A stretch of DNA of 64,000 nt, taken from assembly GCF_008807075.1 (NCBI RefSeq), contig NZ_CP035632.1:1054001-1118000 (forward strand), in the 5' to 3' direction. Below the pieces are notes generated by a model. It ran no database searches. It worked only from the letters and a program-made list of their open reading frames with translations, and was not told the origin of the DNA. Shown here piece after piece: positions 18,279 to 27,482 of the stretch; position 1 is the stretch's first letter; the number at the start of each line of letters is the position of its first letter. Made by a program: the position numbers and the translations under genes. Source of the stretch: Synechococcus sp. RSCCF101 (GTDB taxonomy: Bacteria > Cyanobacteriota > Cyanobacteriia > PCC-6307 > Cyanobiaceae).

Positions 18279-20333
18279 TTGCCGGCCCCGCTGACCTTCA
18301 GCACCGGTGATCTGGTCGGTGTGGTGATCGACCGGCATCCCCGTCTCGGGGTGGTCCGGCAGGAGAGTGGCCGCCGCATCACCATCCAGCTCCAGGGTGA
18401 GCAGCGGGAGCGGAGCCTTCCCGGCCGCGATCTCACCCTTCTCGGCCATGATCCTCTCGGCGCGGCACGCAGCGTCGCCTCCAGGCCCTGGGCGATCACG
18501 GACACGACACTGCCGGCCTGGGCATGCCGCCGCGAACTGGCTGCCGCCTGGCTGCTGCTTCAGGGTGGCGAAGACGCCATCCAGCTGGAGGATCTGCTCG
18601 AGCTGCTGCTCACAGAACCCGATCCGGCCGGTGCCGGCCTGCTCTGGCTGGCCCTGCACGGAGCCCAGGACTTCTTCCGGCTGGGACGCGACGGCCGCCT
18701 GCAGGTGCGCGGCATGGCCGACATCCGCCGGCTGCGGCACCAGCGCCGGCGGGAACGCCTGAGCCTGGCCGCCCGGCAGCGATGGCTGGACGCGCTGTCC
18801 AGCCGCGATCCGGATCGCCTGAACGACGCTCTGCATGCACCGGAGGCCCACTCCGGACAGGACCTGCGCCTTCTCCAGAGCTGGGCGGCGAGCGCCGAAG
18901 CGTCCCTGGCGCCGCAGCTGCCGGAGGACCTCAGCCGCACCCTCCTGGCTGCCGGCATCACCATCAGCCCCGTCGCGATCCGCCGTCTGTTGGTGGAGCT
19001 CGGGCACTGGGACCGGCACGCGCTGCGCTGCATGGAGGGCAGCGCCTGGCTCGATGGCTTCAGCGAGACCCAGGAGGCCGAGGCGCAGCGGCTGTGCGAG
19101 GCGGCAGGCGAGGAGCAGCCGGGAGACCGCGAACGCCGGGATCTCTGCGGGCTCCGCTGCTTCACCCTCGATGATCCCGGCACCGAGGAGATCGACGACG
19201 CCGTCGGCATCAGCACCACGCCGGAGGGGGAGGAGCTGATCTGGGTGCACATCGCCGATCCGGCCCGCCTGATCGAGCCGGGGAGCCCGCTGGATCGGGA
19301 GGCCCGCCGACGCGCCACCAGCCTCTATCTGGCTTCGGGCACGATCCCGATGTTCCCGATGGCCCTTGCCCGGGGTCCCTTCAGCCTGCGCCAGGGCCTC
19401 CGCTGCCCGGCCTTCAGCGCTGCCATCCGCCTGGGTCCGGAGGGCGCCCTGCAGTCGGTGCAGCTGATGCGCAGCTGGATCCGGCCGACCTACAGGCTCA
19501 GTTACGAGGAGGGTCAGGAGCTGCTGGAGCTGGCCCCACCCGGTGATGACGACCTGCTGCGGCTGGAGCGGCTGCTCGACCGGCATCGCCAGCACCGGGT
19601 GACGCGGGGCGCGCTGCTGATGGAGCAGAACGAGGGTCGCCTGCGCAGCGAAGAGGGACGCGCCCTGGTGGAGGTCGTTGAGCCCAGCCGCGCCCGCAGC
19701 CTGGTGGCCGAGGCCATGATCCTGATGGGGGAGGCTGCGGCCCATGCCGCCATCGAGGAGCGGCTCTGCCTGCCCTTCCGCGGCCAGGTGCCGGCCGAAC
19801 TGCCCCCCGAGACGGAACTGCTTGCCCTCCCGGCCGGGCCCGTGCGCCACTGCGCCATCCGGCGCTGCCTCAGCCGCGGCGTGATGGCGGCCACCCCACA
19901 GGCCCATTTCAGCCTCGGTCTGCCCGCCTACGTGCAGGCCACCTCTCCCATCCGCCGCTACACCGACCTGGTCTGCCACCGCCAGCTCCAGGCCGGGCTG
20001 GCCGGGGCTGCCGCCATGGACGAGGCCGAGCTCAGAGCCCTGCTCGATGACCTCGATCCCCCTCTGCGCCAGGCCTCCCAGATCGCCCGGGAGGACCAGC
20101 GGCACTGGCAGCAGGTCTGGTTCGAGCAGCACGCCCGGGACCGCTGGTCCGCGGTGTTCCTGCGCTGGCTGAGGCCTCAGGACGGCCTGGGACTGGTGCG
20201 CCTGGAGGAGGAGTGCCTCGAGGTGGCTGCCGGCTGCCCCGCCGCCTGCCAGCCGGGTGAGCGACTCGTGCTGACTGTTGCCGAGGCCGACAGCATCGCC
20301 GACCGACTGCAGCTCACCGCCAGCGGGCTGTGA
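18279..20333 (+). CDS. rnb: RNB-family exoribonuclease (RNase II/R), catalytically intact
   Basis: 684-residue 3'-5' exoribonuclease. The RNB active-site loop TLDDPGTEEIDDA (around residues 300-312) keeps the aspartates that bind the two metal ions, and the later TSPIRRYTDL (around 555-565) keeps the catalytic arginine region. An N-terminal beta-barrel-like region precedes it; a short S1-like C-terminus follows. TTG is the likely start because it immediately precedes the conserved frame and no ATG is in frame nearby. Works in RNA decay; follows L33-S18, a neighbourhood seen in other picocyanobacteria (recollection). Compare with the degenerate paralogue at 45882. Confidence 0.88.
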   Translation: MPAPLTFSTGDLVGVVIDRHPRLGVVRQESGRRITIQLQGEQRERSLPGRDLTLLGHDPLGAARSVASRPWAITDTTLPAWACRRELAAAWLLLQGGEDAIQLEDLLELLLTEPDPAGAGLLWLALHGAQDFFRLGRDGRLQVRGMADIRRLRHQRRRERLSLAARQRWLDALSSRDPDRLNDALHAPEAHSGQDLRLLQSWAASAEASLAPQLPEDLSRTLLAAGITISPVAIRRLLVELGHWDRHALRCMEGSAWLDGFSETQEAEAQRLCEAAGEEQPGDRERRDLCGLRCFTLDDPGTEEIDDAVGISTTPEGEELIWVHIADPARLIEPGSPLDREARRRATSLYLASGTIPMFPMALARGPFSLRQGLRCPAFSAAIRLGPEGALQSVQLMRSWIRPTYRLSYEEGQELLELAPPGDDDLLRLERLLDRHRQHRVTRGALLMEQNEGRLRSEEGRALVEVVEPSRARSLVAEAMILMGEAAAHAAIEERLCLPFRGQVPAELPPETELLALPAGPVRHCAIRRCLSRGVMAATPQAHFSLGLPAYVQATSPIRRYTDLVCHRQLQAGLAGAAAMDEAELRALLDDLDPPLRQASQIAREDQRHWQQVWFEQHARDRWSAVFLRWLRPQDGLGLVRLEEECLEVAAGCPAACQPGERLVLTVAEADSIADRLQLTASGL

Positions 20334-20334
20334 C

Positions 20335-22149
20335 TCACCCCACCAGCCGCGAGGCCCGCAGCCAGGGTCCCGCCGGATTGAGGCAGCCCACCAGTTCCAC
20401 AGGCCGCGGCGCCTCGAGGCCTCGCAACCAGTGGTCCAGGCCCGGCTCCAGGGTGATGACCGGCAGGGGCCCATCGCTGGTCTCCAGCGCATAGCCCTCG
20501 GAGACCGAGCCCAGCAGCCGGCCGCGCAGCAGCCGCTCCAACGGCTCGGACTCTCCCTTCACCGGATCGGCCTGGGGCAGGTCCTCCAGCAGACCGGCTT
20601 CGGTCAGCCGCTCGGGCCGATCGATGAGTGACAGCTGGGACTCCCGCCAGCGTGGGTCATGCCAGGAGAGCTGCCACAGGGGGAACGGGCCGGCCGGCGC
20701 CTGAGGATCCTCGATCAGCGCCCGCTGAACCAGATCCGGACCGAGGTCGGCCGGCGCCTGCTCCAGGCTCACCGACAGGCCCGCCACCAGACCGGCCACC
20801 TGGCCGATGTTCATCACCAGCGGCTGCAGGCGGGTGGCACCGTTGGCGATGTGAGAGACGCTGATCGCCTTGTCGGCCACCAGCAGATTGCCCACCTCTG
20901 CACTGATGAGTGCACCGAGCGGAACGGTGAAGGGGGTGCCGGTCCAGCGCCCGCCCCAGCGGCAGCTCTTGGCGGCCAGTGGCCAGTCGCGACCGGGGTA
21001 GTGGTGGTCGTTGGCGTAGTTGCCCACCGCCACCGCCGAACAGCGGCCCTCGCGGTCGCGGGGCAGCGGAGCGATCGCACAGCCACCGTCCTGCGGCAGC
21101 AGCTGCTGCTCGGTGAGCAGTTCGCGCCCGATCAGGCGGCGCCCTTCGCGCCAGTAGGGCATCAGGGCCAGGCAGTGGCGGCCGTGCAGCACACCCTCCG
21201 GCACACCTCCCGGACGGGGCTCGGGATCGGGGAAACAGCCGGCGGGGCTCACCCAGCCGCCCGAGGCGGCCTCGAGGGCTGCCGCGAAGGCGGTGCTGTG
21301 GCGCTGCATGTCGAGGGCCAGCTCCTGCTCCTGCGCCGGATCCTCCGAAAAGGCCCGCTGCAGGCCGTCGCCCCAGTCGTTGCCCTGCAGGGGCCAGTTG
21401 AGCATCACCATTCCCTCCGGCAGGCGGCCGTAGGTGAGGGTGCGTTCCAGCCCGAAGCGATCGAGGCTGCCGGCGAAGGGATCCGGCATCGGCAGCAGGG
21501 GCGCGCTGGGAGGGGCCACGCCCGTGAGCTGACCCATCACCACCCAGGTGGGCGACTGGATCGGGTGGGCGGCGAAAAAGGGATCCCGCGCCAGATCGGC
21601 CGCCGCAGGAGCGCTGGGTTCCTGCCACGCCTCGTGCGGTTCCCAGCCCCAGCGATGGGCCACGCCGGCCAGGGGAAAGGTGTCACCGCGGTCGCTCCCA
21701 TCGATGAGGCAGTCGAAGCTGAGGCCCTGCTCCCCCTCCGGCGTGGCCACCCTGAGGCGGGTGAGGCGGTCGCCGCTGCGGCCGATCTCCAGGAGCCGGC
21801 AGCCCGGAATCCAGACGAGCCTGGACTCGGCCCGCACCCAGTGCCGGAGGATCGCCTCGGCGGTGGCCGGTCGGTAGCCGAAGCAGCTGACCCAGTTGTG
21901 GTCGAGTCCTTCGGGTTCGGCCCGCCGCAGGGCCCGCAGGAACGCGCCCCAGAGCCCGGTCTGCCAGCAGCTCAGTTCGTTGCCGTCGGGGCAGGTGACC
22001 CCCGCGGCACTGACCATGCCGCCGAGCCAGGAGCCCGGTGTGAGCAGGCAGGTGGCGGCCCCCATCCGGGCGGCCTGAAGGGCGGCGGCCACCCCACCGG
22101 TGCCGCCGCCCCAGACCACGACGGGAACATGGGCCTGGGCGATGGCCAT
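20335..22149 (-). CDS. FAD-dependent oxidoreductase
   Basis: 604-residue flavoprotein with an N-terminal dinucleotide-binding motif VVVWGGGTGGVAAALQAAR (about residues 9-28) and a second substrate/FAD segment CLIDGSDRGDTFPLAGV; the C-terminal part has a typical VADKAISVSHIANGATRLQP stretch. It resembles the FAD_oxidored (pfam12831-type) group; substrate unknown. The ATG at 22149 overlaps the stop of the upstream gene by one base (TGATG), so translation is probably coupled. A GTG one codon earlier is the alternative start. Confidence 0.85.
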   Translation of the reverse strand: MAIAQAHVPVVVWGGGTGGVAAALQAARMGAATCLLTPGSWLGGMVSAAGVTCPDGNELSCWQTGLWGAFLRALRRAEPEGLDHNWVSCFGYRPATAEAILRHWVRAESRLVWIPGCRLLEIGRSGDRLTRLRVATPEGEQGLSFDCLIDGSDRGDTFPLAGVAHRWGWEPHEAWQEPSAPAAADLARDPFFAAHPIQSPTWVVMGQLTGVAPPSAPLLPMPDPFAGSLDRFGLERTLTYGRLPEGMVMLNWPLQGNDWGDGLQRAFSEDPAQEQELALDMQRHSTAFAAALEAASGGWVSPAGCFPDPEPRPGGVPEGVLHGRHCLALMPYWREGRRLIGRELLTEQQLLPQDGGCAIAPLPRDREGRCSAVAVGNYANDHHYPGRDWPLAAKSCRWGGRWTGTPFTVPLGALISAEVGNLLVADKAISVSHIANGATRLQPLVMNIGQVAGLVAGLSVSLEQAPADLGPDLVQRALIEDPQAPAGPFPLWQLSWHDPRWRESQLSLIDRPERLTEAGLLEDLPQADPVKGESEPLERLLRGRLLGSVSEGYALETSDGPLPVITLEPGLDHWLRGLEAPRPVELVGCLNPAGPWLRASRLVG

Positions 22150-22769
22150 CACCGGGCGTCCATGGCGCCGCTGCCCTCGCTGCCGTCCTGCTCCAGCCGC
22201 TCGAGCGCACGGAAGCGCAGGCCCACCAGCTGGTCATAGAGGGGGTTGATCTTGCACATCGGCGGGATGTGCACCAGCTTGTGGCCGAACAGGGTGATGT
22301 CCCGCTCGAACGGACACTGGGAGGGAATCATCTTCACCAGAAAGCGGGCCATCTGGGGATTGGTCGGCTGGAAATCATCCAGCCAGTGACGCAGCCGATC
22401 CAGCGGCTGAGCATGGGTGTGCGGCCCACAGGCCTCCAGATGGTCGAGCACGTGTCCGCCCACACCGAGCACCTCGGACCAATGCTGCAACAGCGCCAGC
22501 TCCGGTTCGCTGATGTGCCCATCGGCGAGGGCCACCACCGTGGCGCTGCGCAGGAACTGCTCCGCCTCCTCGCCATCGCCGCCGAAGGCCTGCTTCAGGG
22601 CGGCATCGTCCGGGGCCACCAGATCCTCGAGGCTCAGCCCGGGGAGCTCCTCGCGCAGCTGGTCCGCCAGCAGCTGCTGTTCCTGCGGAGAGAAGTCACC
22701 ATCGGCCAGGGCCAGAGCGTGCAGGCAGCCGAGCCAGGCCTGGGAGAGAGCGGGGGAATGCGAGGACAT
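22149..22769 (-). CDS. TerB-like / Mo-dependent nitrogenase C-terminal-like protein
   Basis: 206 residues. The N-terminal 120 residues have TerB-like helical repeats with ALALADGDFSPQEQQLL and VALADGHISEPELALLQHW. The C-terminal third (CPFERDITLFGHKLVHIPPMCKINPLYDQL) matches the small Mo_nitro_C family, often annotated as Mo-dependent nitrogenase-like. No nitrogenase gene is nearby, so the name reflects homology only. Start taken at 22769 (MSSHSP); an upstream extension is Pro/Ala-rich and not conserved. Coupled to the FAD oxidoreductase; divergent from metG by about 100 bases. Confidence 0.78.
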   Translation of the reverse strand: MSSHSPALSQAWLGCLHALALADGDFSPQEQQLLADQLREELPGLSLEDLVAPDDAALKQAFGGDGEEAEQFLRSATVVALADGHISEPELALLQHWSEVLGVGGHVLDHLEACGPHTHAQPLDRLRHWLDDFQPTNPQMARFLVKMIPSQCPFERDITLFGHKLVHIPPMCKINPLYDQLVGLRFRALERLEQDGSEGSGAMDAR

Positions 22770-22870
22770 GGCCTGCGCGGGGTGGGGAGGAGGAGCGGGA
22801 GCGGCCGGATAGGATCCGCCGTCGGCGCGGGCTCGCATGTGCGGCGCAGCCGTCCAGACGATCACCGCCG

Positions 22871-24418
22871 ATGACCTACACCCTTACGACGCCCCTCTAT
22901 TACGTCAACGACAGGCCCCATCTCGGCAGCGTTTACACCACCCTGATCTGCGACGCGCTGGCCCGCTACCGGCGGCTGAAGGGGGAGGAGGTGATCTTCA
23001 TCAGCGGCTGCGACGAACACGGCCAGAAGATCCTGCGCACCGCCGAGGCGGCCGGGGAGAGCCCCCAGGCCTACACCGACCGGATCAGCGGCTGCTTCCG
23101 CTCGGTCTGGCAGCACTGGAACATCGGGCTGGACCGGTTCATCCGCACCACGGATCCGCGCCACCGGCAGGTGGTGCAGGAGTTCTTCCGCCGGGTCGAA
23201 CGCTCGGGCGATGTGGTGGAAGGCCGCCAGCAGGGCTGGTACTGCGTCGCCTGCGAGGAGTTCAAGGATGTGGCGCACGCGGCCGAGGACCCGCAGTGCC
23301 CCATCCACCACCGCTCGCTCGAATGGCGCGATGAACAGAATCTCTTCTTTCGTCTGTCCCGCTACCAGAGCGCGATCGAGGAGCTGATCCGTCGTCCCGG
23401 CTTCATCGCTCCGGCGGCTCGCCGTCATGAGGTGGAGAACTTCGTCGCCCAGGGCCTGAGGGACTTCTCCATCTCGCGCATCCATCTGCCCTGGGGCATC
23501 CCCGTGCCCGGTCACGACGGGCACACCTTCTATGTCTGGTTCGATGCGCTGCTCGGCTACATCACGGCCCTGCTGGAGCCCGACGATCCGGCGGATCTGG
23601 ATCTGGCCTGCTCCAGGGGGTGGCCGGCTTCGCTCCATGTGATCGGGAAGGACATCCTCCGCTTCCACGCCGTCTACTGGCCGGCGATGCTGCTGTCGGC
23701 GGGGCTGGAACCCCCCGCATCGGTGTTCGGCCATGGCTTCCTCACCCGGGAGGGCCGCAAGATGGGCAAGACGCTGGGCAATGTGCTGGACCCGGACCGG
23801 CTGCTCGAGGCCTGCGGCAGCGACGCGGTGCGCTGGGGCCTCCTCCGCGATGTGGCCCTGGGCGACGACGGCGACTTCCAGCAGCAGCGCTTCACCGACC
23901 TGATCAACAACGACCTGGCGAACACGATCGGCAATCTGCTCAACCGCAGCGTGTCCATGGCCCGCAAGTGGTTTGAGGCCTCCGTACCTCCGACTGGCGA
24001 GGCCCTCGCCGCATCCCATCCCCTCGCCCGGGCGGCCGCCCGCTGCCGGGAGCAGACCCTGGCGGCCTACGACCGGCCGGACTTCAAGGCAGCCGCGGAG
24101 GCCATCGTCGAGCTGGCGGTCGAGGCCAACGGCTTTCTCAATGAGAGAGCTCCGTGGAAGCGGATCAAGCAGGAGCAGGAGCGCGACCGGGTGGGGGAGG
24201 ACCTCTACGCCGTTCTGGAGGCCACGCGTGTGGCGGGGCTGCTGATGAACCCGATCGTGCCTGAGCTGAGTGCCCGGATCCTGACCCAGCTGGGGGAAGC
24301 CGAAGCCGGCCACGGCACCTGGCTGGATCAGCTCGACTGGGGCAGGCTGCCGGCCGCTCGCCCCCTGCCGGAACCCGTGCCGGTGATGCAACGCCTCGAA
24401 CTGGACAGCCCGCTGTGA
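22871..24418 (+). CDS. metG: Methionine-tRNA ligase
   Basis: Class I aminoacyl-tRNA synthetase of 515 residues that charges initiator and elongator tRNA-Met. The HIGH-type signature is PHLGSVYTT near residue 18, and the KMSKS-type loop is GRKMGKTLG at about 297. A short zinc-knuckle variant (CVAC then CPIH) lies in the connective peptide at about 128-145. The anticodon-binding helices at the end are present; no C-terminal dimer domain. The stop overlaps the GTG of lptC (GTGA). Confidence 0.96.
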   Translation: MTYTLTTPLYYVNDRPHLGSVYTTLICDALARYRRLKGEEVIFISGCDEHGQKILRTAEAAGESPQAYTDRISGCFRSVWQHWNIGLDRFIRTTDPRHRQVVQEFFRRVERSGDVVEGRQQGWYCVACEEFKDVAHAAEDPQCPIHHRSLEWRDEQNLFFRLSRYQSAIEELIRRPGFIAPAARRHEVENFVAQGLRDFSISRIHLPWGIPVPGHDGHTFYVWFDALLGYITALLEPDDPADLDLACSRGWPASLHVIGKDILRFHAVYWPAMLLSAGLEPPASVFGHGFLTREGRKMGKTLGNVLDPDRLLEACGSDAVRWGLLRDVALGDDGDFQQQRFTDLINNDLANTIGNLLNRSVSMARKWFEASVPPTGEALAASHPLARAAARCREQTLAAYDRPDFKAAAEAIVELAVEANGFLNERAPWKRIKQEQERDRVGEDLYAVLEATRVAGLLMNPIVPELSARILTQLGEAEAGHGTWLDQLDWGRLPAARPLPEPVPVMQRLELDSPL

Positions 24419-25641
24419 CACGTACCACCTGCAGCGGAGCCCCCTCGGGGCGGCGCCGGGCCCTGGCCCTGGCTGCCATCAGCGCCATGCTGATGGGCGG
24501 CTGCAGCATGGAACCGGAGGCCGCTCCGGAGCCGGAGCCCTTCGTCTTCCGGTCGCTGGATCTGCGCCAGAACGATGAGGAGGGCCGACCCGCCTGGGAC
24601 CTGCGCAGCCCCGAAGCCCGCTACGAGATCGACGAGCGGCGGGCCGAGGCGCGGGACCCGGAGGGCACGCTCTACAACGACGGCCGACCCAGCTTCCGGA
24701 TCTCCGCCCAGCGCGGCACGGTGATCAACGACGGCGAAACAGTGATCCTCAACGGGGACGTGCGCATCCGGATGCTCGGGGATGAGCCCCTGCTGATCCT
24801 GGCCCCGGAAGTGATCTGGGAACCGGGAGAGGAGCGCATGCGGATCGAGCGGGACCCGGTGGCCATCGACGGCCAATCGCGCCTGCGCGCGACACGGGCG
24901 CGCTTCCAGGTCGACGAGCAGATGCTCCAGCTCATCGGCGAGGCCCGCCTGGAGCACTGGCCCGATCGCGAGGAGTCGGCCCCCCCGATCGATGCGGACA
25001 CCGGAGATGCGGTGATCGACATCCGCACCGGAGAGGTGCGGTGGAACCTCGAGAGCGGTGCCCTCACCGCCAAGGGGCCGGTGAACGGTGAGCGCAGGCG
25101 GGAGGAGGAGACGGAACCCCAGACGCTGGTGGCCAGCGCCCTGTCCGGCAACAGCCGCGAGGGCTACATTGATCTGATGGCACCCGTGCGGGTGGAGGAC
25201 CCGGCGGAGGAGGCCTGGATGGATGGCGGTCAGGCGCGCTGGCGCTTCACCGAGCGTGAGCTGACCAGTCCGAACTCCTTCCGGTCACAGATCGGCGCCA
25301 TCTCGATCCAGGGGCGGGGCTACCGGATCGAGGAGAGCAAGACCCTCGTGATCGTCGAGAGCGACTGCGATCTGAGCCAGCCGGGCGAGCGCCTCCGGGC
25401 CGAGCGCTGCCGCTGGGACTGGGAAAAGAACCGGCTTCTCGCCGAGGGAGCCGTGGAGCTCCGGCGCGATGCCAACGACCAGGTGACCCGCGCCCAGCGG
25501 CTCGAAGGGCGCATGGGTGATGACGGCCGGGCCACCTTCAGCACGCCGGGGGGCCGGGTGCTCTCGGAGCTCACGGTGACGGAGGGAGAGGAGCCCGGGG
25601 GGAGAGATCAGCCGCGTTCAGCGCCTCCAGTGGACTTCTGA
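24415..25641 (+). CDS. lptC: LPS-export protein LptC-like lipoprotein
   Basis: 408-residue probable periplasmic component that hands lipopolysaccharide from the inner-membrane ABC complex to the LptA bridge. The N-terminus is a lipoprotein-type signal with lipobox MGGC near residue 30. Beta-jellyroll-like repeats (ILNGDVRIRMLGDE, VILAPEV-like, LLAEGAVELRR) fill the rest. Longer than E. coli LptC, as in other cyanobacteria, where two domains seem joined. GTG start overlaps the metG stop; the 3' end overlaps a convergent gene by 71 bases. Confidence 0.78.
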   Translation: MTRTTCSGAPSGRRRALALAAISAMLMGGCSMEPEAAPEPEPFVFRSLDLRQNDEEGRPAWDLRSPEARYEIDERRAEARDPEGTLYNDGRPSFRISAQRGTVINDGETVILNGDVRIRMLGDEPLLILAPEVIWEPGEERMRIERDPVAIDGQSRLRATRARFQVDEQMLQLIGEARLEHWPDREESAPPIDADTGDAVIDIRTGEVRWNLESGALTAKGPVNGERRREEETEPQTLVASALSGNSREGYIDLMAPVRVEDPAEEAWMDGGQARWRFTERELTSPNSFRSQIGAISIQGRGYRIEESKTLVIVESDCDLSQPGERLRAERCRWDWEKNRLLAEGAVELRRDANDQVTRAQRLEGRMGDDGRATFSTPGGRVLSELTVTEGEEPGGRDQPRSAPPVDF

Positions 25642-26263
25642 GCTTGCAGGCCCAGCCGTGGAGCCAGACCTCATCGCTGCGGCTGAAGCAGCGGGGGGAC
25701 CAGCCACCGAGCACGAGCCAGCCCCGTTGACCGATCGGCTCCACCATCACCGCCGGCACTCCCGGCAGCAGGGCATCGAACTCGCCGCGCCCGGGATACA
25801 GGGCCAGATTCACCAGCGACACCCGGCGGCCGCTGTCACGGCAGCGCTCGCAGATGGGCCCGGGCTCGAAGCCGGTCTCGGCCAGCAGTCCGCGCCGCAG
25901 CAGAGGCCGTCCATCCCACCAGAGCAGGACCACGGCAGCAGGGGTCCCGGTCAGAAGCATCTGGCTGCCCCAGCCCAGCTCCTGGCGCAGCGCTGCCGGC
26001 AGGGATTCGGCCAGGTCGATCCCCTCGCGCCCCTGAAGAGCGGCACGCTCCGCAGCGAGCGGCACGGCGCGGGTCCAGAGCACGGCCACCAGCATCAACC
26101 CCACCGCCATCAGGGCCGCCAGGGTGCCGGCGCGGGTGAGGGGTGGACTGGCGGCACTGGCCTGCCACTGATTGGCCACCACCAGCAGCAGGCCGAGCAC
26201 CCCCGTGCCGAGACAGATGCGGGCGGGAGAGGGCACGCCGGAGGGCTGGCAAACGCCGCCCAT
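25571..26263 (-). CDS. Cofactor assembly of complex C (CCB2/CCB4-type) protein
   Basis: 230-residue membrane protein resembling CCB2/CCB4, the factors that attach heme c(i) to cytochrome b6. Two hydrophobic segments occupy about residues 12-55. The soluble part has LLTGTPAAVVLLWWDGRPLL, a GPICERC segment, VNLALYPGRGEFDALLPG, and a C-terminal FSRSDEVWLHGWACKL, all in the order expected for the family. Start at 26263. The 3' end overlaps lptC by 71 bases on the opposite strand, an unusually long convergent overlap. Confidence 0.75.
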   Translation of the reverse strand: MGGVCQPSGVPSPARICLGTGVLGLLLVVANQWQASAASPPLTRAGTLAALMAVGLMLVAVLWTRAVPLAAERAALQGREGIDLAESLPAALRQELGWGSQMLLTGTPAAVVLLWWDGRPLLRRGLLAETGFEPGPICERCRDSGRRVSLVNLALYPGRGEFDALLPGVPAVMVEPIGQRGWLVLGGWSPRCFSRSDEVWLHGWACKLRSPLEALNAADLSPRAPLPPSP

Positions 26264-26317
26264 GCTGCGCGATCGCGGGGCCGTTGCTGCAATACGACCA
26301 GGAGACCCGATCCCCCC

Positions 26318-26722
26318 ATGAATCAAGCCGAGGCGTTCGCGGCGCTGTCCCTGGCCGCCGTGGCCTGCGACGGTGCCCTCGGACGCGAGGAAGCCCATGC
26401 TCTGCGCACCGCCCTCGAACACCGCACCCCCTACAAGGACCAGAGCGAGACGGCGATGGTGGCCCTCTTCGACGGGCTGCTCGGCAAGCTGCGCCAGAGC
26501 GACTGCGACAGCCTGGCCCGTGAGGCCGTGGCGGTGCTGGAGCCCCATCAGCAGGAAACGGCCCTGGCGGTGGCCGCCGAGCTGGTGCACAGCGACCGGG
26601 AGGTCACCAGCGAGGAGGCCGCGTTCCTGGAGCGGCTGTGTGCCCTGGTGGACCTGCCGGAGGAGAAGGGGCGCACCATCTGTGAGGTGGTGGCCACCCT
26701 GCACCGCGACAGCCTGGCCTGA
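26318..26722 (+). CDS. TerB-family protein
   Basis: 134 residues, all-helical, with the TerB pattern: ALSLAAVACDGALGREEAHAL near the start and AAELVHSDREVTSEEAAFLERL at about 85-107. TerB-like proteins are small metal-binding-type helical bundles; their role in cyanobacteria is unclear and not limited to tellurite. 37 bases separate it from the downstream psb32-like gene, suggesting co-transcription. Confidence 0.82.
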   Translation: MNQAEAFAALSLAAVACDGALGREEAHALRTALEHRTPYKDQSETAMVALFDGLLGKLRQSDCDSLAREAVAVLEPHQQETALAVAAELVHSDREVTSEEAAFLERLCALVDLPEEKGRTICEVVATLHRDSLA

Positions 26723-26759
26723 GAGGGGCAGACTGACGGGCATCCCTGCGGATCGGGCG

Positions 26760-27455
26760 ATGGCGCGAACCTTCTGGCACCCCCTGCTGACGATCGGGGC
26801 CTGCCTGCTCATGCTGTTGGCCGCCCCGGGCGCCGGCCGGGCGCTCTCCGCTGCCGATCTGCCCGCCTCGCTCCCCCAGGAGCGGGTGCTCGACAGCTCG
26901 GGCGTGCTCAGCCGCGCGGTCACCTCGGAGCTGGAACGCACCCTTGGCGAGCTGTCGGACGGCGCCCGGGTGGATGCCCGGCTGGTGACCGTGCCGCGAC
27001 TGGATTACGGGCTCAGCCCGAAGGGACTTGCCAACGACCTGATCGACCGCTGGCAGCCCGATGAGCCCGGACCGGGCGGTCTGGGTCAGCCCGGCCTGCT
27101 GCTGCTGCTGATCGACAGCCAGAACAAGTCGGCGGCCGTGGCCGTCAGTGACGATCTGGCCGGGCAGCTGCCGGCATCGCTCCTGCGCAGCACGGCCCGC
27201 GACACCATGGCGCCGGCGCTGCGGGATGGCGCTCGCTACCGGCAGGCTTCGGTGGAGGCGATCGAGCGACTGGGTGCGGTGCTGGGTGGTGGTGAGGACC
27301 CCGGCCCGCCGGAGGTGGTCGAGCAGACGCTGGTCAAGACCAACGTCCCGACCCGCGAGGAGACGCAGGAGAGCAATGCCTTCACCTGGGTCGTGGTGCT
27401 GCTGGTGGTGGGAACCATCGTTCCGATGGCCACCTGGTGGGTGTTCTCCCGCTGA
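26760..27455 (+). CDS. psb32: TPM-domain protein, Psb32-like
   Basis: 231 residues with a signal peptide (hydrophobic segment at about 8-28), a TPM domain at about 38-190 (LDSSGVLSRAVTSELERTL, LVTVPRLDYG, GLLLLLID) and a C-terminal membrane helix (WVVVLLVVGTIVPMATWW). This architecture matches Psb32, a thylakoid protein that protects photosystem II and speeds its repair, and the plant TLP18.3 homologue. It sits with pcxA 27 bases downstream. Assignment to Psb32 rather than another TPM protein is by architecture. Confidence 0.8.
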   Translation: MARTFWHPLLTIGACLLMLLAAPGAGRALSAADLPASLPQERVLDSSGVLSRAVTSELERTLGELSDGARVDARLVTVPRLDYGLSPKGLANDLIDRWQPDEPGPGGLGQPGLLLLLIDSQNKSAAVAVSDDLAGQLPASLLRSTARDTMAPALRDGARYRQASVEAIERLGAVLGGGEDPGPPEVVEQTLVKTNVPTREETQESNAFTWVVVLLVVGTIVPMATWWVFSR

Positions 27456-27482
27456 CCAGCGAAGCCGCACCCGCCACCAGCC

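Noticed and set aside
18249-20492. 747-codon open frame on - opposite the RNB exoribonuclease
   Set aside because: His/Gln/Gly-rich mirror of a clear RNB protein on +; a GC-rich shadow frame.
22149-22769. True nitrogenase component
   Set aside because: Only a short C-terminal motif matches; no nif genes, no metal-cluster cysteines of NifD/K.
25571-26941. A 456-codon reading of the CCB-type gene
   Set aside because: The first ~225 codons are antisense to the TerB and TPM genes; conservation starts near 26263.
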